The notes below the pieces were generated by a model. That model ran no database searches. It saw only the letters and a program-made list of their open reading frames with translations, and was not told the DNA's origin. A stretch of DNA of 64,000 nt from Agromyces sp. S2-1-8. Its GTDB lineage: Bacteria > Actinomycetota > Actinomycetes > Actinomycetales > Microbacteriaceae. Both the position numbers and the translations under genes were made by a program. The stretch is from assembly GCF_021129215.1 (NCBI RefSeq), contig NZ_JAJOLP010000001.1, positions 1,736,001 to 1,800,000 of the forward strand, in the 5' to 3' direction. Every line of letters begins with the position of its first letter. Positions within the stretch are counted from its first letter, which is position 1. Positions 26,236-34,831 of this stretch are shown in pieces.

Positions 26236-26889
26236 ATGGAGAAGAGCGGAGGACCGCTGGAGGGGAGACGGAGCGACGGGGAACCCGTCGCTGCGCAGAC
26301 CCCTCGATTCGATGTGGTCGGCGTGGTCCTCAGGGTTCGTCGACAGCTCGACCTGAGCCAACGAGACCTCGCACGACGGTTGGGCGTCAGCCACGCGGCG
26401 ATCGCACGTGTCGAGGCGAATCGGAACGGCATCGACGTGGCCGACCTCGAGCGGCTCGTCGGCCTCGCGGGGATGCGTCTCGCGGTGCTGGACGAGTCGG
26501 GCGCCGAGATGGCCCCGATTCCGCCCGACTGGGTGCGCGACAACGCCGGACGGCGTCTGCCCGTTCATCTCGACGTGCGCCCGCCCGACGACCGCCCACG
26601 CTCGAGGCTCACCGATATCCACTACGACCGTGCCGAGCCGAACGCCTGGTACCACCATCGAGCGCACCGTGATGAGCGGCGCGCCCGCGGTCTCCATGCG
26701 GTGAACGACGATGGGCCGACCACGAGCGCCCTCAGGTTCGAGGCGCAGCGACGCCTTCGAGACCGACTCGAGCGTGCCGCATCCCTCGCGAGACGCGATC
26801 CGATACTGCTCGACGATTGTCGTTGTCGTGTCGACTGCTGGGAGGCCGGCGACTGTGCGGCCGACTGCGATTGCGAGTGCGGCACCTGA
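26236..26889 (+). CDS. XRE-family HTH regulator with cysteine-rich C-terminal tail
   Basis: 217-aa protein. Residues about 27-85 form a lambda-repressor-type helix-turn-helix (LDLSQRDLARRLGVSHAAIARVEANRNGID). A middle region of unknown fold (PDWVRDNAGRRLPVHLDVRPP, YHHRAHRDERR) follows. The last 25 residues hold seven cysteines in C-x-C, C-x6-C and C-x-C-x-C spacing, suggesting metal or redox binding. ATG at 26236 with GGAGG four nt upstream; an in-frame GTG at 26161 would add 25 residues without a clear RBS. No target gene is obvious; a long hairpin lies just upstream. Confidence 0.7.
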   Translation: MEKSGGPLEGRRSDGEPVAAQTPRFDVVGVVLRVRRQLDLSQRDLARRLGVSHAAIARVEANRNGIDVADLERLVGLAGMRLAVLDESGAEMAPIPPDWVRDNAGRRLPVHLDVRPPDDRPRSRLTDIHYDRAEPNAWYHHRAHRDERRARGLHAVNDDGPTTSALRFEAQRRLRDRLERAASLARRDPILLDDCRCRVDCWEAGDCAADCDCECGT

Positions 26890-26921
26890 TCCGGAGGCGA
26901 CGCGACTCCGGTCGGCGCCGA

Positions 26922-28076
26922 TCAGGCGTCCCGGCGGGCGCCCTCCGATGCGCGAACCGTGAAGACGATGGGTGCGCGGTAGCCGTGGTCGGCGAAGGCC
27001 GCGGTCACCGCGCGGGTCACGTCGGGAACGAGGGCCTCGGGGACGAGCGCGATCGCCGAACCGCCGAAGCCTCCGCCCGTCATGCGGGCGCCGATCGCGC
27101 CCGACGACTGCGCGGTCGCCACGGCGAGGTCGAGTTCCGGCACCGAGATCTCGAAGTCGTCGCGCATCGACACGTGCGAGGCATCCAGCAGGGAGCCGAT
27201 CGCCCCCGCCCCGTGCTCCCGCAGCGTGCGCACGGTGTCGAGCACCCGCTGGTTCTCGGTCACGACGTGGCGCACCCGACGGAACGTCTCGTCGTCGAGC
27301 ACCTCGGCCGCGCGGGAAAGGCCGTCGACCCGCAGGTCGCGCAACGACTCCACGCCGAGGCTCCGGGCACCCGCCTCGCACGACGCCCGACGCGCGGCGT
27401 AGCCGCCCGAGGCGTGGGCGTGCGCCACGCGGGTGTCGACCACGAGGAGCGAGAGGTCCTCGGCCTCCAGGCCGAGCGGGATCACGTCGGCGTCGAGGCT
27501 GCGGCAGTCGAGGAACACCGCCGAGTCGGCTGCGCCCAGCAGCGAGGCCGTCTGGTCCATGATGCCCGTCGGGGCGCCGACCACGCGGTTCTCGGCGAGG
27601 CGGCCGACCTTCGCGAGCGTGGGGCGGTCGAGACCGAGCCCCCAGTGCTCGTCGAGCGCGAGCGCGACCGCGCACTCGATCGCCGCCGAGCTCGACAGGC
27701 CCGCACCGATCGGCACGTCCGAGGTGATGTAGAGGTCGACCCCGCGGGCGTGGTCGAGATCGGCGCCGAACTCCCGCAGCGCCCACGCGACGCCGAGCGG
27801 GTAGGCGGCCCACCCCGACACGGCGTCGGGAGTGAGGTCGTCGAGGCCGATCTCGACCGCCTCGGGCTCGTGGCTCGTCGCCACGCGCAGCACCCGGTCG
27901 TCGCGGTCGCCGAGCGCGACCGTCGTGCGACGGTCGATCGCGAAGGGGAACACGAAGCCGTCGTTGTAGTCGGTGTGCTCGCCGATCAGGTTCACGCGGC
28001 CGGGCGCCGACCACACCCCGGCCGGCCGTCGGCCGAACCACTCGGCGAATCCGTGGGCGGCGTCGGCGACGGTCAT
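26922..28076 (-). CDS. galK: Galactokinase
   Basis: 384-aa GHMP kinase phosphorylating galactose at C1. Signature GRVNLIGEHTDYNDG near residues 26-40 is galactokinase-specific; the GHMP motif is PIGAGLSSSAAIE and the third motif MTGGGFGGSAIAL. ATG at 28076-28074 overlaps the galT TGA (ATGA), so galT and galK are coupled. With galM across the divergent regulator it covers the start of the Leloir pathway; galE is not in the window. Confidence 0.95.
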   Translation of the reverse strand: MTVADAAHGFAEWFGRRPAGVWSAPGRVNLIGEHTDYNDGFVFPFAIDRRTTVALGDRDDRVLRVATSHEPEAVEIGLDDLTPDAVSGWAAYPLGVAWALREFGADLDHARGVDLYITSDVPIGAGLSSSAAIECAVALALDEHWGLGLDRPTLAKVGRLAENRVVGAPTGIMDQTASLLGAADSAVFLDCRSLDADVIPLGLEAEDLSLLVVDTRVAHAHASGGYAARRASCEAGARSLGVESLRDLRVDGLSRAAEVLDDETFRRVRHVVTENQRVLDTVRTLREHGAGAIGSLLDASHVSMRDDFEISVPELDLAVATAQSSGAIGARMTGGGFGGSAIALVPEALVPDVTRAVTAAFADHGYRAPIVFTVRASEGARRDA

Positions 28077-29263
28077 TCTGCGACTCCTTCGATCGCGGCG
28101 CGCAGCGCCTCGGCCTGTGCTTCGGGCGGGACATCCCCGACCCATGCTCCCATCGCGGCCTCGGAGCCGGCGAGGTACTTCAGCTTGTCGGCGCCGCGGC
28201 GCGGGCTCGTGAGCTGCAGCATGAGCCGCACCTCGTCGCGACGCTCGTGCACCGGCGCCTGGTGCCAGGCCGCGATGTACGGCGTCGGCGTCTCGTAGAG
28301 CCGGTCGACGCCGCGCAGGAGCCGCCGGTAGAGCACCGCGAGCTCGTCCCGCTCGTCGAGGTTCGTCGCCGCGAGGTCGGGCACGTGACGGTGGGGGAGC
28401 AGGTGCACCTCGATCGGCCAGCGGGCCGCGAACGGCACGAACGCGCTCCAGTGCTCGCCCTCGAGCACGATGCGCGGGCCGCCGCGTTCCCGCTCGAGCA
28501 GGTCGGCGAAGAGTCCGGGGCCGTAGCCGTCGATCGAGGCGAGCAGTCGTTCGGTGCGCGGCGTCACATAGGGGTAGGCGTAGATCTGACCGTGCGGATG
28601 CCCGAGCGTCACGCCGATCTCGCGGCCGCGATTCTCGAACGGGAAGACCTGCTGCACCCCGGGCAGCCCCGAGAGCTCGGCCGTGCGGTGCGCCCACGCC
28701 TCGATCACGGTTCGGGCGCGAGAGACCGGCTGCGTGCCGAACGAGCCCTCGTGCTCGGGGCTGAAGCAGACCACCTCGCACCTGCCGACCGAGGGCAGGC
28801 GGCGCTCGAGGCCGACGCGGCGGAGCCCGGCGAGCCCGCCTTCGGCGCCCTGAGCCGGCCGAATGGCGGGCCCGAACGACGGCGACCGGTTCTCGAACAC
28901 CGCGACGTCGTACCGGCTCGGGATCTCGGACGGGTTGCCCGGCGACTGCGGCGCGAGCGGGTCGAGCTCGGCGGGCGGGAGCACGACCCGGTTCTGGCGG
29001 GCCGCGGCGATCGAGATCCACTCGCCGGTGAGCACGTCCTGCCGCATCTCGGCCGTCGCCGGGCGAGGGCCGAGCTCGCGCTCGTCGATCGACCGCTCGT
29101 CGGGCAGCGTCGTGTCGACGTCGTCGAAGTAGATCAGCTCGCGACCGTCGGCGAGTGTCGTGCGTCGTACGGCGATGCGGGGGTCGACGGCGTGCTGGTC
29201 GACGATGCGCGGGGCGCCGGTGGGCGTCGAGGACGCCTCGGCGGGGTCACGGGTCTCGGTCAC
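28073..29263 (-). CDS. galT: Galactose-1-phosphate uridylyltransferase
   Basis: 396-aa HIT-superfamily enzyme exchanging UMP between UDP-glucose and galactose-1-P. The active-site triad LGHPHGQIYAYPY is present, as are VFENRSPSFGP and the C-terminal WPIEVHLLPHRHV. The structural-zinc CxxC of the E. coli enzyme is missing; that stretch reads DPLAPQSPGNPSEIP. GTG at 29263-29261 is chosen because it lies 7 nt after a minus-strand -10 TAGGGT (29276-29271) with -35 TTGTTT 17 nt further up, giving a leaderless mRNA. Earlier in-frame starts would lie inside the promoter. Confidence 0.92.
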   Translation of the reverse strand: MTETRDPAEASSTPTGAPRIVDQHAVDPRIAVRRTTLADGRELIYFDDVDTTLPDERSIDERELGPRPATAEMRQDVLTGEWISIAAARQNRVVLPPAELDPLAPQSPGNPSEIPSRYDVAVFENRSPSFGPAIRPAQGAEGGLAGLRRVGLERRLPSVGRCEVVCFSPEHEGSFGTQPVSRARTVIEAWAHRTAELSGLPGVQQVFPFENRGREIGVTLGHPHGQIYAYPYVTPRTERLLASIDGYGPGLFADLLERERGGPRIVLEGEHWSAFVPFAARWPIEVHLLPHRHVPDLAATNLDERDELAVLYRRLLRGVDRLYETPTPYIAAWHQAPVHERRDEVRLMLQLTSPRRGADKLKYLAGSEAAMGAWVGDVPPEAQAEALRAAIEGVAE

Positions 29264-29270
29264 GCCGCAC

Positions 29271-29340
29271 ACCCTACGCGACTTTCGTTTCGCAAACAAA
29301 CCACTTTCGTATTGCAAAGTCAGGTGGGAAGCCGCATGAT
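29271..29340. promoter_or_regulatory. Divergent galT/deoR promoters with shared direct-repeat operator
   Basis: Two copies of a 17-bp element, ACTTTCGTTTCGCAAAC at 29281-29297 and ACTTTCGTATTGCAAAG at 29303-29319, identical at 14 of 17 positions and 22 bp apart (two helical turns). They overlap the galT promoter (TTGTTT-N17-TAGGGT, minus strand) and the -35 of the regulator promoter (TTGCAA 29312-29317, N17, CATGAT 29335-29340). The DeoR-family protein encoded next door is the probable ligand-responsive repressor and would control itself. Confidence 0.65.
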
Positions 29341-29346
29341 TCCCCT

Positions 29347-30198
29347 ATGAGCGACCAACCACGGCTCGACGCCCAGGTCGACGCGCCCCGCCGCCGTGAG
29401 CTCGCGCGAGCCCTCGTCGCCGAGCGCGGGTTCGTGCGCGTCGCCGAGCTGAGCCGCGCCTTCGGCGTGACGACCGTCACCGCCCGTGCCGACCTCGACG
29501 CGCTCGAACGCCAGGGCATGATCCGCCGGGTGCACGGCGGCGCCGTGCCCGCCGGCGCTCCCGGCGTCGACCGGCCCGAACGCGAGCCGAGCTTCGAGGA
29601 GGCGCTCGAGGCGTCCGTCGAACCGAAGCGCCGCATCGGAGCGCACGTGGCCGGTCTCGTGCGCAGCGGGCAGAGCCTCATCCTCGACGTCGGCACCACG
29701 ACCCTGCAGGTCGCGCGCGCGCTGAAGCAGCGCAGCGACCTCGACGACGTCGTCGTGTTCACTAACGGCCTCTCGATCGCCCTCGAGCTCGAGTCCGAGA
29801 TCCCGAGGTTCCAGGTCGTCGTCACGGGAGGCACGCTGCGTCCTCGCCAGCACTCGCTCGTCGACCCGCTCGCCGGCTCGATGCTGCGCGACGTGCACGT
29901 CGACCTCGCCGTCATCGGCTGCAACGGGGTCGATCCGGTGCACGGCGTCACCAATGCGAACCTGCCCGAGGCGCAGGTGAAGGCGCTCATGCTGCAGCGG
30001 GCGGCGCGAGCCGTCGTCGTCGCCGACGGGTCGAAGGTCGGCGAGGTGCACCTCGGTCGCGTCGGCCCCGTCGACGCGTTCGACGAGCTCGTCACGGATG
30101 CCTCGGCGCCGCACCCGGTCGTCGCCGAACTGGAGGAGGCCGGACTCGCGGTCGTCACCGCGCACGCACCCGATGCAGACCATAGAGTTGGTCCATGA
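29347..30198 (+). CDS. DeoR/GlpR-family regulator of the galactose genes
   Basis: 283-aa repressor. The N-terminal winged helix contains LSRAFGVTTVTARADLDALE and the connecting RRVHGGAVP; the sensing domain has ILDVGTTTLQVARAL, VTGGTLRPRQHSLVDPLA and VADGSKVG. ATG at 29347 lies 6 nt after the CATGAT -10, so the message is leaderless. Its TGA overlaps the ATG of galM. Divergence from galT-galK and the shared operator make it the local galactose regulator. Confidence 0.88.
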   Translation: MSDQPRLDAQVDAPRRRELARALVAERGFVRVAELSRAFGVTTVTARADLDALERQGMIRRVHGGAVPAGAPGVDRPEREPSFEEALEASVEPKRRIGAHVAGLVRSGQSLILDVGTTTLQVARALKQRSDLDDVVVFTNGLSIALELESEIPRFQVVVTGGTLRPRQHSLVDPLAGSMLRDVHVDLAVIGCNGVDPVHGVTNANLPEAQVKALMLQRAARAVVVADGSKVGEVHLGRVGPVDAFDELVTDASAPHPVVAELEEAGLAVVTAHAPDADHRVGP

Positions 30199-31127
30199 CC
30201 CTTCCCACGGGCGAGCAGTTCGAGCTCGAGACGACGACGTCGAGCGGTGAGATCCGGGCCACCGTCACGGCCGTCGCCGCCGGGCTCCGCAGCCTCAGCA
30301 TCAACGGCATCGACCTCGTTCCCGCCTACGGCGAAGACCAGTCGCCGCCGATGGGCGCCGGCATCGTGCTCGCGCCGTGGCCGAACCGCATCCGCGACGG
30401 CCGGTGGAGCCACGACGGCGTCGACCACCAGCTCGCGATCACGGAGCCGGCCCGCGGCAACGCGATCCACGGGCTGCTGCGCTACACCGAGTACAGCGCC
30501 GTCGACCGAGAGCGCGACTCGGTGACGCTCGCCGCGCGCATCTACCCGCAGCTCGGCTACCCGTTCCTGCTCGGCACCGCCGTGCACTACGAGCTCGTCG
30601 CCGACGGCCTGCGCGTCACGCACTTCGTCGAGAACCTCGGCGCCGACACGGCCCCCGTCGCGCTCGGCACCCATCCGTACCTCAAGATCGGCGGCGTCCG
30701 CACCGAAGACCTGGTCCTGCGTCTCGACGCCGCGAGCCACATCGAGGTCGACGAGCGCCTGCTGCCGACCGGCGAGGTCCCGGTCGACGGCACCGAGTGG
30801 GACTTCCGCGAAGGACGCCGGGTCGGCGACGTGCAGCTCGACGACGCGTTCGGCGAGCTCGCGAGCGACGACGGCCAGGTGCTGCACACGCTCACCGCAC
30901 CCGACGGGCGCAGCGTGTCGGTGTGGGCCGACGACGAGTTCGGCTACGTGCAGGTCTACACCTCGCGGGAGTACCCGGGCGAGGGCGGCGACGTCGCGAT
31001 CGCGATCGAGCCGATGACCGCGCCGGCCGAGGCGTTCAACTCCGGCCGCGGCCTGCGGTGGCTCGGCCCGGGCGAGGAATGGCAGATCAGCTGGGGCATC
31101 CGCTTCGAGGGCTTCTCAGCCGACTGA
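30195..31127 (+). CDS. galM: Aldose 1-epimerase (mutarotase) family protein
   Basis: 310-aa beta-sandwich enzyme converting beta- to alpha-aldose before galactokinase acts. Family motifs include LAPWPNRIRDGRW, NAIHGLLR (active-site His), THPYLKIGG and the catalytic glutamate region AEAFNSGRGLRWLGPGE. ATG at 30195 overlaps the regulator stop. It belongs to the branch of GalM-like proteins common in Actinobacteria; specificity beyond hexoses is not visible. Confidence 0.88.
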   Translation: MTLPTGEQFELETTTSSGEIRATVTAVAAGLRSLSINGIDLVPAYGEDQSPPMGAGIVLAPWPNRIRDGRWSHDGVDHQLAITEPARGNAIHGLLRYTEYSAVDRERDSVTLAARIYPQLGYPFLLGTAVHYELVADGLRVTHFVENLGADTAPVALGTHPYLKIGGVRTEDLVLRLDAASHIEVDERLLPTGEVPVDGTEWDFREGRRVGDVQLDDAFGELASDDGQVLHTLTAPDGRSVSVWADDEFGYVQVYTSREYPGEGGDVAIAIEPMTAPAEAFNSGRGLRWLGPGEEWQISWGIRFEGFSAD

Positions 31128-31129
31128 CC

Positions 31130-32305
31130 TCACGCGGCGCACGCCCCCGAATCGACCGGGTCGTCGAGGGCGGATGCCTCCGCCGCGAGCGGCGCGAGCG
31201 TCGACACGGGAACCGCGAACCCCACCGTCGCGACGGTCTCGGACCGGGCGAACACGACGCCGGCGACCTCGCCGTCGACGTCGAGCACCGGCCCGCCCGA
31301 GTTGCCGGGATCGACGTCGGCCGACAGCGTCATGACGTCGCGCGTCGACGTCGCGCCGTCGGTCGAGATCGTGAGCGGTCCGCTCGCCGCGACGCGCGCC
31401 GGTCTGAGTTCCAGCGGCCCGCCGAACGGGTACCCCGCGACGGCGACCTCGTCGCCGACGGCGGGTTCGTCGATGGGCAGCGCCGGGGCGTCGAGCCCGT
31501 CGACCGCGATGACCGCGAGGTCGTGCTCGGGGTCGAACGCGACGACCCGGCCGGCGACGGCGGGGAGCCCCGGCGCTTCGACGATCGGTTCGTCGACGCC
31601 CGCGACGACGTGCGCGTTCGTCACGATGCGGTCGTCGGCGACGACGAACCCCGACCCCGACACGTTGCTGCCGCACCGGAACGCCGTGCCCGTGATGCGC
31701 ACGACCGACCGCGACGCCTCGGCGATCGCGGGCGAGTCGACGCCGCCCTGCGGCGGCGGCTCGGTCGGCAGCGGCGTGTCGAGCACGTCGACGAGCCACG
31801 GCAGCCCCTCTCCGAGCGCCGCGGCACGGAGCTCGGCCATGGCCGACCTCGCCGGCGGCGGCGTCACCTGGTCGAGCGCCCGGACGACGGTCGATCCGGC
31901 CACGGCGGGCGAGAGCACCGGAACGCCCATCGCCGCGACGCCCGATGCGACGAGGGCGACGACGAACGCGGTCACGATGAGGTTGCCGACCAGACCCAGC
32001 GCCCGGTCGAGCACGCCGAGCTTCACCCGGTGCGCGCCGCGGCGGAGCGCACGGCCCACGATCGCGCCGAGCCAGGCGCCGAGCGACAGCAGCACGAGCG
32101 CCACGGCGATCGCGACCGGCGCGCGCAGCTCGGGCAGGGGCACGAGCCCGGCGAGCCAGGGCATCGCGAACCAGGCGGCGATGCCGCCCGCGATGAGCCC
32201 GATGAGGCCCGCGGCGGTGCGCAGCAGCCCCGCACGCCAGCCGTTCACGGCGGCTCCGATGAAGACGAGCACGAGCAGGATGTCGAGCACGAGGCTCCAG
32301 CTCAC
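31130..32305 (-). CDS. marP: MarP-type membrane serine protease
   Basis: 391-aa protein: four N-terminal membrane spans of CvpA/colicin-V type (residues about 5-160), then a periplasmic trypsin-like domain with the triad in TNAHVVAG (His), DPEHDLAVIAV (Asp) and DPGNSGGPVLD (Ser). Two cysteines, in FRCGSN and near the C terminus (SGACAA), match the disulfide known to regulate mycobacterial MarP in acid and oxidative stress. GTG start at 32305-32303 has GGGAGGAGG upstream. It ends 2 nt from galM in convergent orientation. Confidence 0.88.
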   Translation of the reverse strand: MSWSLVLDILLVLVFIGAAVNGWRAGLLRTAAGLIGLIAGGIAAWFAMPWLAGLVPLPELRAPVAIAVALVLLSLGAWLGAIVGRALRRGAHRVKLGVLDRALGLVGNLIVTAFVVALVASGVAAMGVPVLSPAVAGSTVVRALDQVTPPPARSAMAELRAAALGEGLPWLVDVLDTPLPTEPPPQGGVDSPAIAEASRSVVRITGTAFRCGSNVSGSGFVVADDRIVTNAHVVAGVDEPIVEAPGLPAVAGRVVAFDPEHDLAVIAVDGLDAPALPIDEPAVGDEVAVAGYPFGGPLELRPARVAASGPLTISTDGATSTRDVMTLSADVDPGNSGGPVLDVDGEVAGVVFARSETVATVGFAVPVSTLAPLAAEASALDDPVDSGACAA

Positions 32306-32429
32306 GGATCCTCCTCCCGTCGGGGCATGCTGGCGGTCGTTTGGAGTCCAGCCTGCGGCATCCGACTCGGAGCAACCTGAGGGTCGTCGGAACCCCACAA
32401 CCGGCGCGGCGGGTGCCCGAGCCGTTCGG

Positions 32430-32435
32430 TAGCCT
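32430..32435 (+). promoter_or_regulatory. -10 box upstream of the LLM oxidoreductase
   Basis: TAGCCT followed by about 59 nt to the ATG at 32495. That gene has a normal Shine-Dalgarno, so the transcript would be leadered. No clear -35. Confidence 0.35.
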
Positions 32436-32494
32436 CTGATGGGCCCGTGCCGACGGCCGGGCACACCACGACCCCACACGACGAGGAGTGACGG

Positions 32495-33544
32495 ATGCGC
32501 GTCGGCATGTTCCTGAACTACGCGGGCGGCTTCCGCGAAGCGGCCGACGAGGTCGCCGAGCTCGAGGCATCCGGCGTCGATCTCATCGCGGTGCCCGAGG
32601 CGTACTCGTTCGACGCGGTCAGCCAGCTCGGCTTCCTCGCCGCCCGCACCGAGCGGCTCACGCTCATGAGCGGCATCCTTCAGCTGTACACCCGCACGCC
32701 CACGCTCACCGCGATGACGGCCGCAGGGCTCGACTACGTGTCGGGCGGCCGGTTCGAGCTCGGCATCGGCGCCTCGGGACCGCAGGTCATCGAGGGCTTC
32801 CACGGCGTCAAGTACGACGCCCCGCTCGGGCGCACCCGCGAGATCATCGACGTCTGCCGCATGACGTGGCGGCGCGAGCCCGTCGTGCACGAGGGACGCA
32901 ACTACACGATCCCGCTGCCCGCGGGCGAGGGGACCGGGCTCGGCAAGCCGCTGAAGCTCATCAACCACCCGGTGCGCGAGCGCATCCCGATCACCGTCGC
33001 CTCCCTCGGGCAGAAGTCGGTCGAGCAGACCGCCGAGATCGCCGACGGTTGGCTGCCGATGTTCTACCACCCCGAGCGCGCGGGCGACGTGTGGGGTGCC
33101 GCGCTCGCCGCGGGCACCGCGAAGCGCGATGCCGCGCTCGGCCAGCTCGACGTGTTCGCGAGCCCCGCGCTCGCCATCACGGAGGACCCCGAGCTCGAGG
33201 CCATGGCGCTCGCCGCGGCGAAGCCGCAGCTCGCCCTCTACGTCGGCGGCATGGGCGCCCGCGGCAAGAACTTCTACAACGACCTCGTCGCGAGCTACGG
33301 GTTCGAGGCGGAGGCCGCGCACATCCAGGACCTCTACCTCGACGGGCGCAAGCAGGAGGCGGTCCAGGCGGTGCCCGACGAACTCGTGCGGGCGATCTCG
33401 CTCATCGGCCCGGCCTCGGTCGTCGCCGAGCGCGTCGCGGCATTCGCCGCGAGCGGGGTCACGACCCTCGCCGTGACCCCGCTCGCGCGCACCTCCACCG
33501 AGCGCGTGGCGCTCATGGCCGGGTTCAGGCGACTGGTCGGCTGA
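32495..33544 (+). CDS. LLM-class flavin/F420-dependent oxidoreductase
   Basis: 349-aa luciferase-like TIM barrel. It starts MRVGMFLNYAGGF and shows GVDLIAVPEAYSFD, TERLTLMSGILQLYTRTP, GRFELGIGASGPQVIEGFHG and ITVASLGQKSVEQTAEIADGW. In actinobacteria this branch usually binds coenzyme F420 rather than FMN. ATG at 32495 with GAGGAG upstream. Its last 20 nt overlap the 3' end of the convergent membrane-protein gene. Substrate unknown. Confidence 0.85.
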   Translation: MRVGMFLNYAGGFREAADEVAELEASGVDLIAVPEAYSFDAVSQLGFLAARTERLTLMSGILQLYTRTPTLTAMTAAGLDYVSGGRFELGIGASGPQVIEGFHGVKYDAPLGRTREIIDVCRMTWRREPVVHEGRNYTIPLPAGEGTGLGKPLKLINHPVRERIPITVASLGQKSVEQTAEIADGWLPMFYHPERAGDVWGAALAAGTAKRDAALGQLDVFASPALAITEDPELEAMALAAAKPQLALYVGGMGARGKNFYNDLVASYGFEAEAAHIQDLYLDGRKQEAVQAVPDELVRAISLIGPASVVAERVAAFAASGVTTLAVTPLARTSTERVALMAGFRRLVG

Positions 33545-34676
33545 GCTCGCGGCGCCACGCCGCGTAGGCCCAGACGGCGAGGGCGAGCATCGGCCCCCAG
33601 AACCAGAACGGCAGCAGCAGGTCGAACACGACGGCCTCGCCGAGCGTCGGGCTTCCCGCCGCCACGATGAGCATCGGCACGGCCGAGATCGTGACGACGG
33701 TCGCCGCGGCGAGCCCGGGCACGACGGCGAGGCGCGCCGGAACCGTCCGGCCGCCGACCCGCGGCATCCACGCCGGGAAGACGAGCCCCCACGGCAGGAT
33801 CAGGCCGAGGGTGAGCACCACCGCGGCGACGGCGCCCGCCCCGAGCATGAGCCCGGTCGTGAGCATCGCCGGCGAGAGCTCGTCGGCGGCGGGCGCGAAG
33901 AGCGGCCACGGCGTGAGCCAGCTCGCGCGGACCACGGCGTAGGGCAGCGGCCCGAGCGCGGCGAGCACCGTGAGCACTCGGCGGTGTCGCACGAGCCATC
34001 CCTCGAAGCGGCGCACCTCGCGCGTCGTGCGTCCGACCGAGACCGCGATCGCGACCCACGCCAGCACCGCGACGACCGAGATCGCCGAGACGGCGATGAG
34101 GCCAGCGTTCGCGACGAGCGCGGCGCCGAACTTGCCGAGGAACGTCGTGACGCCCTGCCAGGTGAGGCCGGCCCACGACACCGCGACGACGACGAGCGCG
34201 ACGAGCAGCACGAGCAGGGGCACGCCGAGGCGCGGGGCGCGGACGACGAGGACGCACGTCGTCACGACGCCGGCGACGACCGAGCAGAAGCCGAAGACGT
34301 AGCCGGCGAAGGTGATCGTCCCGGCGTCTCCCAGCACGAGGGTCGCAGCGAGGGCGAGCAGTGCGGCAGCGACCGCGGCGACGAACGGGGCGCGCGGCTC
34401 GCGTGCGCCCCGGGCGAGCAGGGCGACGGCCACGACGATGCCGACGAGCCCGGTCGCGATCACGACGGCGGCGAACTGGGTCGGGTCGAGCACGGCGCTC
34501 GCGAGACTGCGCGACGACGCCGTGACGAACGGATCGGAATCGGGGACGAGCCACCATGCGGTGCCGAGCGCGGCGATCGCAGCCGATGCGAGCAACGCCG
34601 TCGCGGCGAGCCATCGCCTCGGGCGCGTTCGTGGGGGCACCGCGGTGGCGCCGGTGGATTCGCGGACGGAGGTCAT
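33525..34676 (-). CDS. Multi-pass membrane protein of unknown function
   Basis: 383-aa protein with roughly ten hydrophobic segments from residue 22 onward and no enzymatic motif I recognise. ATG at 34676-34674 with AGGAG eight nt upstream. The N-terminal 20 residues and the C-terminal RRELSRPVA are hydrophilic. It is divergent from a NarL-type histidine kinase/response-regulator pair across 155 bp that hold a palindromic operator candidate, so it may be the target of that system, or a sensor partner. Function is not assigned. Confidence 0.8.
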   Translation of the reverse strand: MTSVRESTGATAVPPRTRPRRWLAATALLASAAIAALGTAWWLVPDSDPFVTASSRSLASAVLDPTQFAAVVIATGLVGIVVAVALLARGAREPRAPFVAAVAAALLALAATLVLGDAGTITFAGYVFGFCSVVAGVVTTCVLVVRAPRLGVPLLVLLVALVVVAVSWAGLTWQGVTTFLGKFGAALVANAGLIAVSAISVVAVLAWVAIAVSVGRTTREVRRFEGWLVRHRRVLTVLAALGPLPYAVVRASWLTPWPLFAPAADELSPAMLTTGLMLGAGAVAAVVLTLGLILPWGLVFPAWMPRVGGRTVPARLAVVPGLAAATVVTISAVPMLIVAAGSPTLGEAVVFDLLLPFWFWGPMLALAVWAYAAWRRELSRPVA

Positions 34677-34779
34677 CGTGTGCTCCTGTGCATCGTCGGA
34701 GGGGGCGCCGCCGGGGCGCCCGCCGGGCGGATCCGCCGCCCCGGCTCCGCCAGCCTCGCGGCGGTCGCGGGCGGTTCGC

Positions 34780-34797
34780 CTCACCCGGTCGGGTGAG
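34780..34797. promoter_or_regulatory. Palindromic operator candidate between membrane protein and two-component genes
   Basis: CTCACCCG-GT-CGGGTGAG, perfect 8-2-8 dyad. It lies just upstream of the kinase promoter (-10 TAGCGT at 34819-34824) and could bind the LuxR-type response regulator for autoregulation and control of the divergent gene. Confidence 0.5.
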
Positions 34798-34831
34798 ATG
34801 CGCCAGCAGCACGGCCGGTAGCGTGGGGCCG

